DNA of 7,787 bases from positions 1 through 7,787 of the forward strand of contig JANXVS010000124.1 of assembly GCA_025351555.1 (NCBI GenBank), given 5' to 3'. The notes under the pieces were generated by a model. It had not been told where the DNA came from. It did no database searches and saw nothing but the letters and a program-made list of their open reading frames with translations. This DNA comes from Pseudomonadota bacterium. GTDB taxonomy: Bacteria > Pseudomonadota > Gammaproteobacteria > Xanthomonadales > Rhodanobacteraceae. The position numbers were made by a program, and so were the translations under genes. Every line of letters starts with the position of its first letter. Within the stretch, counting starts at the first letter, position 1. Below are positions 1-5,528 of this stretch, in pieces.

Positions 1-2
1 GG

Positions 3-605
3 CCGCGCATCGGCGCCTTGTCGGGATCGATGTCGCTGCATCTGTATCTGCTCGTCCTACTGTTTGCGCCCCCGATCGCAATGCAGCTGCTCAAGCAGGT
101 GCAACCTGAACCACCCACGTTCTTTCGCGTCATTTCAGAACCGCCGCCGACAGTCGTCAAACCCGAGCCGGCGCCGCCGACACCGGTGCATCATGAATCC
201 CATCCACGTGTGATTCCGCACGTGGCGCCCATCGAGCAGGCGAATCCGGTCATCGCACCAAAGAACGAAGTGTCCTTCCCTACAAACACGCAAGCGGCCG
301 AAACAGTCACCTCAACCCAAGATGTCGCCCCGACTGCGCTTGCCTACAACACCCGCACCCGCGTTGCGTATCCGCGTGAGGCGCTGCTGCGCCGCGAGCA
401 GGGCACGGTCGTGCTGCGCGTACTGGTCGGCGCCGACGGCATCCCGCAAACCGTGGAGATCGAAACGTCCAGCGGCTCGCCGCGCCTGGATAGCGCGGCC
501 CGCGATGCGGTGAAGCATTGGAGCTTCCGCGCAGGCACGCGCAACGGCGTGGCTACCGGCACCTGGGCACGCGTGCCGGTCGCGTTCAATCTGTCGGCGC
601 TTTGA
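3..605 (+). CDS. TonB family protein (energy transducer), 5' end outside the window
   Basis: TonB-type protein that would couple the inner-membrane ExbB/ExbD proton channel to outer-membrane TonB-dependent receptors. The reading frame is open to the left window edge (P-R-I-G-A-L before the first TTG at 18 and ATG at 30), so the true start probably lies upstream. Visible parts in order: a hydrophobic N-terminal anchor (LYLLVLLFAPPIA), a proline-rich periplasmic linker with several P-E-P and A-P-P runs, then a C-terminal TonB domain of about 85 residues with the YP..A motif (RVAYPREAL), the G.V.LRV.V..DG.P strand pattern, and a SGSPRLDSAARDAV..W.F segment. It ends in a normal TGA. The next gene begins about 10 to 95 bp downstream on the same strand. 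The TonB C-terminal fold is clear; which receptors or substrates it serves cannot be told from here. Confidence 0.88.
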   Translation, partial: PRIGALSGSMSLHLYLLVLLFAPPIAMQLLKQVQPEPPTFFRVISEPPPTVVKPEPAPPTPVHHESHPRVIPHVAPIEQANPVIAPKNEVSFPTNTQAAETVTSTQDVAPTALAYNTRTRVAYPREALLRREQGTVVLRVLVGADGIPQTVEIETSSGSPRLDSAARDAVKHWSFRAGTRNGVATGTWARVPVAFNLSAL

Positions 606-698
606 GAGGCTACTTTGTGGACGCCTATGTCCTCAAGCACATGGCATCGGCATGCACGCGCCTTTACACTGGGCGCCATTTTCCCCGGTCTGCCTCCC

Positions 699-1565
699 AT
701 GCTCCGCAATTTTCGCTTGCGCCTGCTATTGCCGTGCTTGTCCGTGCTGCTGGGCAGCGCCTGCAACGCACCCACGCCCGGCGCGCCTGCGGTCGCTGCC
801 ACCGGTACGCATTCACCACAGGTCGATTTGCCTCGGGTCGATGCCGCGAGTGCCTCGGCTTTCGCCGAAGAGGGTCGCGGTGTGGGCTACGAATTCCATA
901 TCCGCTATCCCGACCTGCCGGCGGAATGGAGCGCGTTGAATCTGGCGTTACGCAGCTATGCCACGCAACGCAAGCAGCAATTCCTCGCTGCGCTGTCGCC
1001 CGCGGCCGAGCATGGCACGGACACGCCGCTGGCAGCGCTGGATCTGGAATTCGACATCGCCCGGCGCACCGAGGACTTCGTCAGCGTGCTCGCCCGCGAA
1101 ACCGCACATTCAGGCGCCGATGCCGCACCCACGACCGCGAGCTTCGTTCTGCATCTACAGGACGGTAAACTTTTATTTATTGTGGATTTGTTCACAACGC
1201 CCGACGCTGCGCTGCAGGCGCTGAGCGATGAGTGCCGGCGTCAGCTCCAAGGCCGCTACGAAGCAATCCTGCGTCAGAGCACTGGCGACGCCAAGGCGCT
1301 GGAGCCGCTGCTCAAGCGCATGCAGACTGGCGTCGAACGCGGCACCCAGGCGAACGCCGCGAATTTCGCCGTCTTTCTCATCGACGGCATCGACAGCAAG
1401 GCGATCGGGCTGACCCTGATCTTCCCGCAATCGCAGCTGACCGCAGTCAGCGGCGGCGAACAACAAGTCGAAGTGCCTGCCAAGGTGTTCTACGGCATGC
1501 TCAAGCCAGAATACCGTGATGCGTTCTCGGTCGACACCGAAGAACTCAAGCAGGGCGTACGCTAG
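699..1565 (+). CDS. DUF3298/DUF4163 domain protein (RsiV/PdaC-type), probable lipoprotein
   Basis: Probable envelope protein with a DUF4163-DUF3298 arrangement, as in the extracytoplasmic parts of RsiV and PdaC; enzymatic activity is not implied. From the ATG at 699 (288 aa) residues 1-22 are basic then hydrophobic and end in LLGSAC, an imperfect lipobox whose Cys22 could be lipidated. Residues 65-100 (FHIRYPDLPAEW...LRSYA) match DUF4163; residues 145-275 carry the DUF3298 pattern, with SFVLHLQDGKLLFIVDLF near 148-165 and FLIDGIDSKAIGLTLIFP near 226-243, followed by VEVPAKVF. The start is uncertain: a TTG at 615 has a well placed GAGAGG at 604-609, and an in-frame ATG lies at 627, but both would put 24 to 28 extra residues ahead of the signal sequence. 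I chose 699 because it gives a sensible export signal, although it lacks an obvious ribosome site. The stop is 2 bp before the DUF456 gene, so the two are probably cotranscribed. Confidence 0.8.
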   Translation: MLRNFRLRLLLPCLSVLLGSACNAPTPGAPAVAATGTHSPQVDLPRVDAASASAFAEEGRGVGYEFHIRYPDLPAEWSALNLALRSYATQRKQQFLAALSPAAEHGTDTPLAALDLEFDIARRTEDFVSVLARETAHSGADAAPTTASFVLHLQDGKLLFIVDLFTTPDAALQALSDECRRQLQGRYEAILRQSTGDAKALEPLLKRMQTGVERGTQANAANFAVFLIDGIDSKAIGLTLIFPQSQLTAVSGGEQQVEVPAKVFYGMLKPEYRDAFSVDTEELKQGVR

Positions 1566-1567
1566 AA

Positions 1568-2050
1568 ATGCTACAAACGCTGTATTTTATACTTTCTGTT
1601 GTGCTGATCGTGGCCGGCATGGCCGGAGCCGTGGTGCCGGCGCTACCCGGCGTGCCGATGGTATTCGCCGGCATGCTGCTGGCAGCCTGGGCTGATCATT
1701 TCCAGCATGTCGGTGTGCTCACCCTGAGCATGCTCGGCACGCTCGCAGCGCTGGCCATGTTGATTGATTTTCTCGCCGGCGTCCTCGGCGCCAGGCGCGT
1801 CGGCGCCAGCGGCAAAGCGCTGTGGGGCGCGAGTCTTGGCGCCATTGTCGGCCTGTTCTTTGGCCTGCCCGGCCTGCTGCTTGGTCCATTCGCTGGCGCG
1901 GTAACCGGCGAATTGATGGCAGGCGGAAAAGTGGAAAAAGCCACCAAAGTCGGGGTCGCAACCTGGCTTGGCCTGCTGTTCGGTACACTCGCGAAACTTG
2001 CGCTGTGCTTCACGATGCTGGATGTGTTTCTACTGGCCCTTATCTTTTGA
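1568..2050 (+). CDS. DUF456 family small membrane protein
   Basis: A 160-residue integral membrane protein of the DUF456 family, biochemical role unknown. It shows four or five hydrophobic segments, a PALPGVP turn at residues 24-30, the family-typical D-x-L-A-G-x-x-G-A-R-R-x-G-A-S stretch at 67-81 followed by a Gly-rich membrane segment, and LLLGPFAGAVTGEL near 103-116, which is characteristic of the family. The ATG at 1568 follows the upstream stop (1563-1565) by two bases, so the gene is almost certainly translated from the upstream gene's mRNA. Its first codons are noticeably AT-rich (bases 1580-1600), as is common near starts. The last 11 bp overlap the convergent GFA gene on the other strand and lie in the 16-bp-period duplication described separately. 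The family assignment is firm; function is not known. Confidence 0.88.
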   Translation: MLQTLYFILSVVLIVAGMAGAVVPALPGVPMVFAGMLLAAWADHFQHVGVLTLSMLGTLAALAMLIDFLAGVLGARRVGASGKALWGASLGAIVGLFFGLPGLLLGPFAGAVTGELMAGGKVEKATKVGVATWLGLLFGTLAKLALCFTMLDVFLLALIF

Positions 2051-2070
2051 CAGAATTATCTTCTGACAGA
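2040..2070. repeat. Imperfect tandem direct repeat, 16-bp period, at convergent gene ends
   Basis: TTATCTTTTGACAGA (2040-2054) is repeated as TTATCTTCTGACAGA (2056-2070): 15 bp with one mismatch and one intervening base. The left copy contains both stops: TGA of the DUF456 gene at 2048-2050 and, on the other strand, TAA of the GFA gene at 2040-2042. The right copy lies inside the GFA gene and also contains a TGA triplet on the + strand. Confidence 0.85.
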
Positions 2071-2450
2071 TAGGCAATCGCGGCCGTCGCGACTTCACGA
2101 TTGGCATCGTCGAACAATCCCACCTTTACACTTTCGATCGTCGCCGGGTCAAGGCAACGCACGTTGACATCGATACCGTCGGGATTGGAACGCGGCACGT
2201 AAAAGGGTTTGATCCCGCAGACGCGGCAGAAGCGATGCTTCGCGACGCCGGTATTGAACGTGTATTCGGTCAGGAACTCAGCGCCTTGCAGAAACCGGAA
2301 CCGCGCCGCCGGCACGATCAGATGCAAAAACCCGGTCATGCGACAAATGGAACAATTACACTCCAGCGCATCGATCTGCGCTGGCGCATCGACCTCGAAA
2401 CGCACGCGGCCGCAATGGCAGGCACCGCGGTGAGTCACCATCGCCGTCAT
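2040..2450 (-). CDS. GFA family zinc protein (Gfa/CENP-V-like domain)
   Basis: A 136-residue protein made of one GFA domain, the fold of the glutathione-dependent formaldehyde-activating enzyme and CENP-V. Members bind zinc; most bacterial ones have no proven substrate, so a role in formaldehyde or aldehyde handling is only a possibility. The zinc cysteines are all present: CHC at residues 11-13, CNCSIC at 31-36, and CRVC at 75-78 followed by GIKPF. The TGVAKHRFC run leading into the last pair is typical of the family. The start at 2450 overlaps the trhA stop in an ATGA arrangement; a second Met three codons in (2441) is a possible alternative. A longer open frame upstream (to about 2951) is only the antisense-like shadow within trhA. 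The C-terminus (SEDNSVKR) is encoded by the tandem duplication at 2040-2070. Confidence 0.88.
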   Translation of the reverse strand: MTAMVTHRGACHCGRVRFEVDAPAQIDALECNCSICRMTGFLHLIVPAARFRFLQGAEFLTEYTFNTGVAKHRFCRVCGIKPFYVPRSNPDGIDVNVRCLDPATIESVKVGLFDDANREVATAAIAYLSEDNSVKR

Positions 2451-3103
2451 GCTTTTGGCAGCACGTACCAGAGGACGGCGAAGTACTGCAATATGCTGCC
2501 GCCAAGCACGAACAGATGCCACACCGCATGGTGGTAGCGCAGGCTGCGCCAGACATAGAAGACCACGCCGAAGGTGTAACTGACGCCGCCGCCAAACAAC
2601 AACCACAGACCCTCCGCGGGCAGGGCCGCGACCAGCGGCTTGATGGCGATCACGCCGACCCAGCCCATCGCGATATAGAGGGCGACCATCGCGCCACGAA
2701 ATCGCCGCAGGGCACTTAGTTCGACGATCACGCCCAACGCGGCCAGCAGCCAGGTGATCGCGAACAGCGACCAGCCCCAGGTGCCGCGCAACGCGATCAG
2801 CACGAACGGCGTATAGGTGCCAGCGATCAGCAGAAAGATGGCGATATGGTCGAGCGTGCGCAACAGGCGCTTGGATGCCGACGCCGTGGCGCTGTGATAC
2901 AGCGTCGAGGTCGTATACAAGGCAATCAGGGTGATGCCGTAGAGCGCACACGACGCGATTTCACGCGTGCCGCCAACCCGTGCAGCGGCAGCGACCAGTA
3001 TAGCCAATCCGGCCACGCTGAGAACGATGCCCAGTCCGTGAATCAGGCTGTTGGCAACTTCCTCGGCGGGCGAATAGCGCGCATGTTCGACTGCATCTGA
3101 CAT
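2447..3103 (-). CDS. trhA: PAQR/hemolysin III family membrane protein (TrhA)
   Basis: A 218-residue, roughly seven-helix inner-membrane protein of the hemolysin III/PAQR family, which in bacteria is linked to membrane-lipid homeostasis; the hemolysin name is historical. Conserved metal-site residues are visible: NSLIHGLG with His22, STLYHS with Ser66 and His70, LDHIAIFLLIAGTYTPF with Asp85/His86, and YHHAVWH at 190-196 followed by GGS and QYFAV. The length agrees with the bacterial family. The frame is open upstream to 3223, but the ATG at 3103 (MSDAVEHARYSPAEE) gives the usual short cytosolic N-terminus. Upstream of it is only a weak GGGG, with a possible promoter so close that the mRNA leader may be very short. 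The stop overlaps the GFA start (ATGA), suggesting translational coupling. Family call firm; gene symbol by family equivalence. Confidence 0.9.
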   Translation of the reverse strand: MSDAVEHARYSPAEEVANSLIHGLGIVLSVAGLAILVAAAARVGGTREIASCALYGITLIALYTTSTLYHSATASASKRLLRTLDHIAIFLLIAGTYTPFVLIALRGTWGWSLFAITWLLAALGVIVELSALRRFRGAMVALYIAMGWVGVIAIKPLVAALPAEGLWLLFGGGVSYTFGVVFYVWRSLRYHHAVWHLFVLGGSILQYFAVLWYVLPKA

Positions 3104-3110
3104 GCCCCAA

Positions 3111-3139
3111 ACAGTAGCGGGTTTTGTGCGTCGCGACAA
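3111..3139 (-). promoter_or_regulatory. candidate sigma-70-like promoter of trhA
   Basis: Reading the minus strand, TTGTCG (3139-3134, four of six to TTGACA) is followed after exactly 17 bp by TACTGT (3116-3111, with the key T-A...T positions of a -10 box). Only seven bases then separate the -10 from the ATG at 3103, so transcription would begin at or next to the start codon. Matches are modest and no expression data are available; this is an inference from spacing and position. Confidence 0.3.
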
Positions 3140-3233
3140 ATGGTTCGATGCCGATGTCGCAGCGAGGGAAACAACGTCGACAAATCGCGGGCAACTGCTC
3201 CTGCGTTGCAGGCATACCGGCAATCCGTGGCCA

Positions 3234-3260
3234 TAAAAATAGGGCGTCGACAGACGTCCT
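3234..3260 (-). terminator. probable Rho-independent terminator after the exported-protein gene
   Basis: On the minus strand AGGACGTC - TGTC - GACGCCCT forms an 8-bp stem with one A/C mismatch and a four-base loop, followed at once by ATTTTTA. It begins 24 bp after the stop of the gene ending at 3285 and lies upstream of trhA, so it would separate the two transcripts. The stem is imperfect and the T run is only five bases. Confidence 0.5.
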
Positions 3261-3284
3261 GTTCAATCAGTTCAAAAAATGACG

Positions 3285-3731
3285 CTACTTGACGCGCCGG
3301 ATCGTGAACTTGCCGAAGGAAACACCGATATTCACGCCTTCACCGGTGCCGGCCAGCGCTAGCGAGACATTGCCCTTGGTCAATACCTGGGCGACCCCGG
3401 ACTTGACCACGCCGGCATTGGCCTCGCCTTGGGCATAACTGCCGAACAGCTCGGAGGTGTCGTACACGTCGGAGAATTTGCCGGTACCGTCTTCCACTTT
3501 GTATTTGCCTACCGTCAAGCCGCCGCCGACGGCGACAATGTTGACGCGGAAACTCCTGCCGTTAGTGCAAGTAATGGTACCGCTGCCCTCGGCGTGCTTG
3601 TAGATCGCCGCCCAGCCGGTTAACGAGAAATGCAATTCGCAATCGGTTTTCCCGGCAGCGCCAGCGTGCGCTGGATACAAGGCGCTGGTGGCAAGTAGAA
3701 CAGCGACCGCGAACGTATGGACAATGCGCAT
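3285..3731 (-). CDS. Small exported protein of unknown function
   Basis: I do not recognise this family with confidence. The 148-residue product starts with a clear Sec signal peptide (MRIVHTFAVAVLLATSALYPAHA, likely cut after AHA near residue 23), so it should be periplasmic or secreted. The mature part of about 125 residues is rich in Gly, Ser, Thr and Val and looks all-beta, with a Gly-rich VAVGGGLTVGKY segment (67-77), a GTGKFSDVYDTSELFGSYAQGEA segment split around 82-104, and a repeated pattern of alternating hydrophobic strands to the C-terminus. Two cysteines, 31 and 55, remain after cleavage and could form a disulfide. The ATG at 3731 is preceded by GGAG with a 7-base gap, which supports this start over the longer frame to 3785. 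Its nearest neighbours are single genes on the same strand with their own signals, so it is probably monocistronic. A lipid-binding or EipA/DUF1134-like role is possible but not shown. Confidence 0.8.
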   Translation of the reverse strand: MRIVHTFAVAVLLATSALYPAHAGAAGKTDCELHFSLTGWAAIYKHAEGSGTITCTNGRSFRVNIVAVGGGLTVGKYKVEDGTGKFSDVYDTSELFGSYAQGEANAGVVKSGVAQVLTKGNVSLALAGTGEGVNIGVSFGKFTIRRVK

Positions 3732-3832
3732 GTCTGATCTCCGTGATGGTGGACACGACGAGTCTCGCGCATGCGCGCTGAACACACAACAACCCGCGTG
3801 TGAATAGGTAGTCTGGCGCGAGCTGCTACCAA

Positions 3833-4213
3833 TCAGCCATGACTAATCCGCAATGGCGGCGGCGTGCGCCGGGAATTGCGCCTGATCAGCCAGATCATTC
3901 CGCACACCAGCAGCAGCGGCAACAGCAGGTGCGCGAGCGCAACGCCGAGGGCCAGCACGACCGCGCCGCCGGCGAACAGCAAGGCGAATCCTACCGCGCC
4001 GACCATCAAGCCGCCGACACCGATCACAATCGCACCGAGCAGGCGCAGAATCAGCACCAGGACGCCCACGGACAGCACCACCGCGAAGACGCCAGCGCCT
4101 ACGGCAATCAGTCCGGGCACGATCACTAGCAGCGGCAACAGCAAAAAGCTACCGAGTCCGAGCACGATCGATCCGATCAACAACATCGGCAACACGAATA
4201 GCAGCTTGAACAT
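3833..4213 (-). CDS. Small, extremely hydrophobic Gly-rich membrane protein, function unknown
   Basis: A 126-residue protein that I cannot assign to a named family. Residues 4-110 are almost wholly Leu, Val, Ile, Ala, Gly and Phe, enough for four or five membrane helices; within them Arg57 is the only charged residue and His95 the only other ionisable side chain besides a Cys. Glycines recur with small-xxx-small spacing (for example GAIVIGVGGLMVGAVG near 60-75), suggesting tightly packed helices. The C-terminus is a short basic cytosolic tail (RRNSRRTPPPLR). The ATG at 4213 is preceded by AAAGGAG with good spacing, so the start is secure even though the frame continues upstream. No paired gene gives a hint of function; the next gene downstream on this strand has its own ribosome site about 100 bp away. 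Confidence 0.75.
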   Translation of the reverse strand: MFKLLFVLPMLLIGSIVLGLGSFLLLPLLVIVPGLIAVGAGVFAVVLSVGVLVLILRLLGAIVIGVGGLMVGAVGFALLFAGGAVVLALGVALAHLLLPLLLVCGMIWLIRRNSRRTPPPLRISHG

Positions 4214-4244
4214 GACGTTCTCCTTTCGACGCGGCCCACATGCA

Positions 4245-4272
4245 CAAATAGTAGCGCTGCGCCGCAGATCAA
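4245..4272 (-). promoter_or_regulatory. candidate promoter of the small hydrophobic membrane protein gene
   Basis: On the minus strand TTGATC (4272-4267, four of six to TTGACA) is followed after 16 bp by TATTTG (4250-4245); an overlapping TACTAT lies just upstream as an alternative -10. The gene's ribosome site and ATG follow about 30 bp later, a normal leader length. The matches are weak. Confidence 0.25.
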
Positions 4273-4345
4273 GGCATGTGCAGAAGGTCATCGCTGCGGG
4301 AGTAAACTGGCGCCAATTGTGCCGCGATGGAGGCAATCGCCAGCC

Positions 4346-4435
4346 TGGGGTCACTCGCGCATCGCCGAACTGGTGCTCGGCGGCGTCACGCGGCATCTGT
4401 TCCAGCACAGTGATCTGCCGCTGTTTGTGGCGCAC
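4346..4435 (+). pseudogene. Relic of a universal stress protein gene (C-terminal 30 codons only)
   Basis: In the + strand, out of frame with any complete gene, 30 codons read WGHSRIAELVLGGVTRHLFQ then HSDLPLFVAH. This is very close to the C-terminal signature of UspA-family proteins (G-H-S-R-x-x-E-L-V-L-G-G-V-T-R-x-x-x-x-H-x-x-x-P-V-L-x-x-H), which includes the nucleotide-binding G-x-x-G-[ST] region of the ATP-binding type. Usp proteins normally stop right after that final His; here the codon is TGC and the frame runs on antisense through the thioredoxin gene, although deleting one C would give CAC TGA. Upstream of 4346 I find no further Usp similarity in the same frame, so about 110 to 250 residues are missing. 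The relic sits in a 229-bp gap between two minus-strand genes and ends 7 bp from the thioredoxin gene's stop codon. It is best read as the remnant of a deleted, formerly convergent usp gene. Confidence 0.6.
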
Positions 4436-4442
4436 TGCGACC

Positions 4443-4934
4443 TTACTTGGTCGCGGTCGCAGACAAACCGAGTTTTTCGCGCAGCGCTGCCTCGACCTTT
4501 TCCGGCGCATCGCCACCTGTGCGCTTGTACACAATGTCACCTTTTACATCGACCAGCAGCAATCCCGGCGTGCCCTTGATCCCATACTGCTCCGCGATCG
4601 CATCACCATCGCGCACCAAGGTGAAGCTCTGCCCGCGCTCGCGCAGTTCCGCTGCGGGATCGCCGTCATCCTTGAAGTCGATCGCGTAGACGTCGAGTTT
4701 GTCCCTGCCTGCGGCGTCATACACTTTTTGCACATACGGCATCAAGGCCTTGCAATACGGGCACCACGTCGCCCAGAACAGCAAGATCGCCGGACGCGAC
4801 CGATGCTGCGGATCGAAGTGGATCATTGCGCCGTCAGCCCCTTTGCCTTCCCAGGCCGTTGCCCGGTCCTGTGCCAGCAGCGGCGACGTGACCAGGCAGA
4901 ACAACAAAGTAGATATCCAAAAACGCATCCGCAT
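4443..4934 (-). CDS. Periplasmic TlpA-like thioredoxin-fold protein
   Basis: A 163-residue exported thioredoxin-fold protein, probably a thiol-disulfide reductase or oxidoreductase of the TlpA/ResA type acting in the periplasm. Residues 1-21 form a signal peptide (MRMRFWISTLLFCLVTSPLLA, then QD). The active site is WATWCPYC with Cys58 and Cys61; the cis-Pro loop is KGTPGLLLVD with Pro123; the DAIAEQYGIKGTP run is typical for the fold. The CPYC pair is the glutaredoxin-style dipeptide rather than the commoner CxPC/CPPC. The ATG at 4934 has GAGGAG six bases upstream, so it is preferred over an open extension to 5024. The gene is divergent from the OsmC gene with only 42 bp between starts, which fits shared control of two thiol-redox proteins, though this is inference. 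A partner substrate is not evident; the nearby exported protein with two cysteines is one conceivable client. Confidence 0.87.
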   Translation of the reverse strand: MRMRFWISTLLFCLVTSPLLAQDRATAWEGKGADGAMIHFDPQHRSRPAILLFWATWCPYCKALMPYVQKVYDAAGRDKLDVYAIDFKDDGDPAAELRERGQSFTLVRDGDAIAEQYGIKGTPGLLLVDVKGDIVYKRTGGDAPEKVEAALREKLGLSATATK

Positions 4935-4950
4935 GGCGAACTCCTCGACG

Positions 4951-4966
4951 ATGACCCACAATGACC
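4951..4966. repeat. Two ATGACC direct repeats 10 bp apart between divergent genes
   Basis: ATGACC occurs at 4951-4956 and again at 4961-4966, one DNA turn apart, inside the 42-bp gap between the divergent thioredoxin-like and OsmC genes. The position would suit a regulator binding one face of the helix, but two six-base copies can occur by chance. Confidence 0.25.
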
Positions 4967-4976
4967 GCCTCGAGCA

Positions 4977-5528
4977 ATGGAAACTTTCGCCGTGAGCAAA
5001 CACATTGCGACGATTGCCTGGCAACGCGGCTCGGATGCGTTTGCCAAGGGCCGCTACTCACGAGTACACGAATGGCGCTTCGATGGTGGCGTGATCGTGC
5101 CGGCTTCGGCGTCGCCGGATGTGGTGCCGCTGCCGTGGTCGAACGCGAGCGCTGTCGATCCCGAGGAAACGTTTGTCGCCGCCCTGTCGAGCTGCCATAT
5201 GCTGTGGTTTTTGTCGCTGACCGCGGCGCAGGGGTTCATCGTTGACAGCTACGACGACGAAGCCGCCGGCCACATGGGCGAAATCGCGCCGGGCAAGTTG
5301 GCAATCACGGATGTTGTATTGCGCCCGCGAGTGACGTTCGATCCCGCACACGCGGCCGATCACTCGCAAGTCGACGCGCTGCATCATGCGGCGCACGCGC
5401 GCTGCTTCCTTGCCAATTCGGTCAAGACCGAGATTCGTATCGAATCGCGCCGACATGCTCCATGCTGGCGCAAAATCCACGCGGCCGGCATTCTAGTGTC
5501 TCTTTCGCGAGTATCGACCCAGCCATGA
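4977..5528 (+). CDS. OsmC/Ohr family hydroperoxide-detoxifying protein
   Basis: Cytosolic OsmC-family protein; family members reduce organic or fatty-acid hydroperoxides with a pair of cysteines, using lipoyl or other thiol donors. The two expected cysteines are present: Cys73 in EETFVAALSSCHMLWFL, with Glu64 nine residues before it as in Ohr, and Cys143 in HAARCFLANSVKT-like context (AHARCFLANSVKTEI). The HMLWFLSL and SYDDEAAGHMGE segments are typical of a widespread OsmC subgroup. Starts: ATG at 4977, or GTG at 4992, which would give MSKHIATIAWQRG, the commoner family N-terminus, with GGAA about nine bases before it. The conserved domain ends near residue 158; a further 25 residues (to PQT... 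STQP) have no family counterpart I know and run into the next start, overlapping it as ATGA (5525-5528). Divergent from the thioredoxin gene and followed by the transporter gene. Confidence 0.88.
   Translation: METFAVSKHIATIAWQRGSDAFAKGRYSRVHEWRFDGGVIVPASASPDVVPLPWSNASAVDPEETFVAALSSCHMLWFLSLTAAQGFIVDSYDDEAAGHMGEIAPGKLAITDVVLRPRVTFDPAHAADHSQVDALHHAAHARCFLANSVKTEIRIESRRHAPCWRKIHAAGILVSLSRVSTQP

Noticed and set aside
518..1168. Open frame of 216 codons overlapping tonB and the DUF3298/DUF4163 gene
   Set aside because: Arg-rich shadow translation in another frame; the real gene there has a signal sequence and family motifs.
1165..1195. AT-rich dip inside the DUF3298/DUF4163 gene
   Set aside because: It encodes conserved hydrophobic residues of the domain in frame; no sign of an insertion or internal promoter beyond composition.
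2451..2951. Upstream extension of the GFA frame through trhA on the same strand
   Set aside because: It is an alternative frame of trhA with Arg/His-rich sequence; the GFA domain is complete from 2450.
3766..3777. Perfect 12-bp palindrome CGCGCATGCGCG upstream of the exported-protein gene
   Set aside because: Short alternating purine-pyrimidine palindromes are frequent in GC-rich DNA and nothing else marks it as an operator.
3811..3832. GGTAG...CTACC inverted repeat just after the small membrane protein gene
   Set aside because: Five-base stem with a 14-base loop and no T run; not a convincing terminator.
3864..4964. Long + strand open frame of 366 codons spanning the membrane protein, the gap and the thioredoxin gene on the opposite strand
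   Set aside because: Its translation is Arg/Thr/Pro-rich low-complexity without recognisable domains and lies antisense to two well supported genes; such frames are common opposite GC-rich coding DNA.
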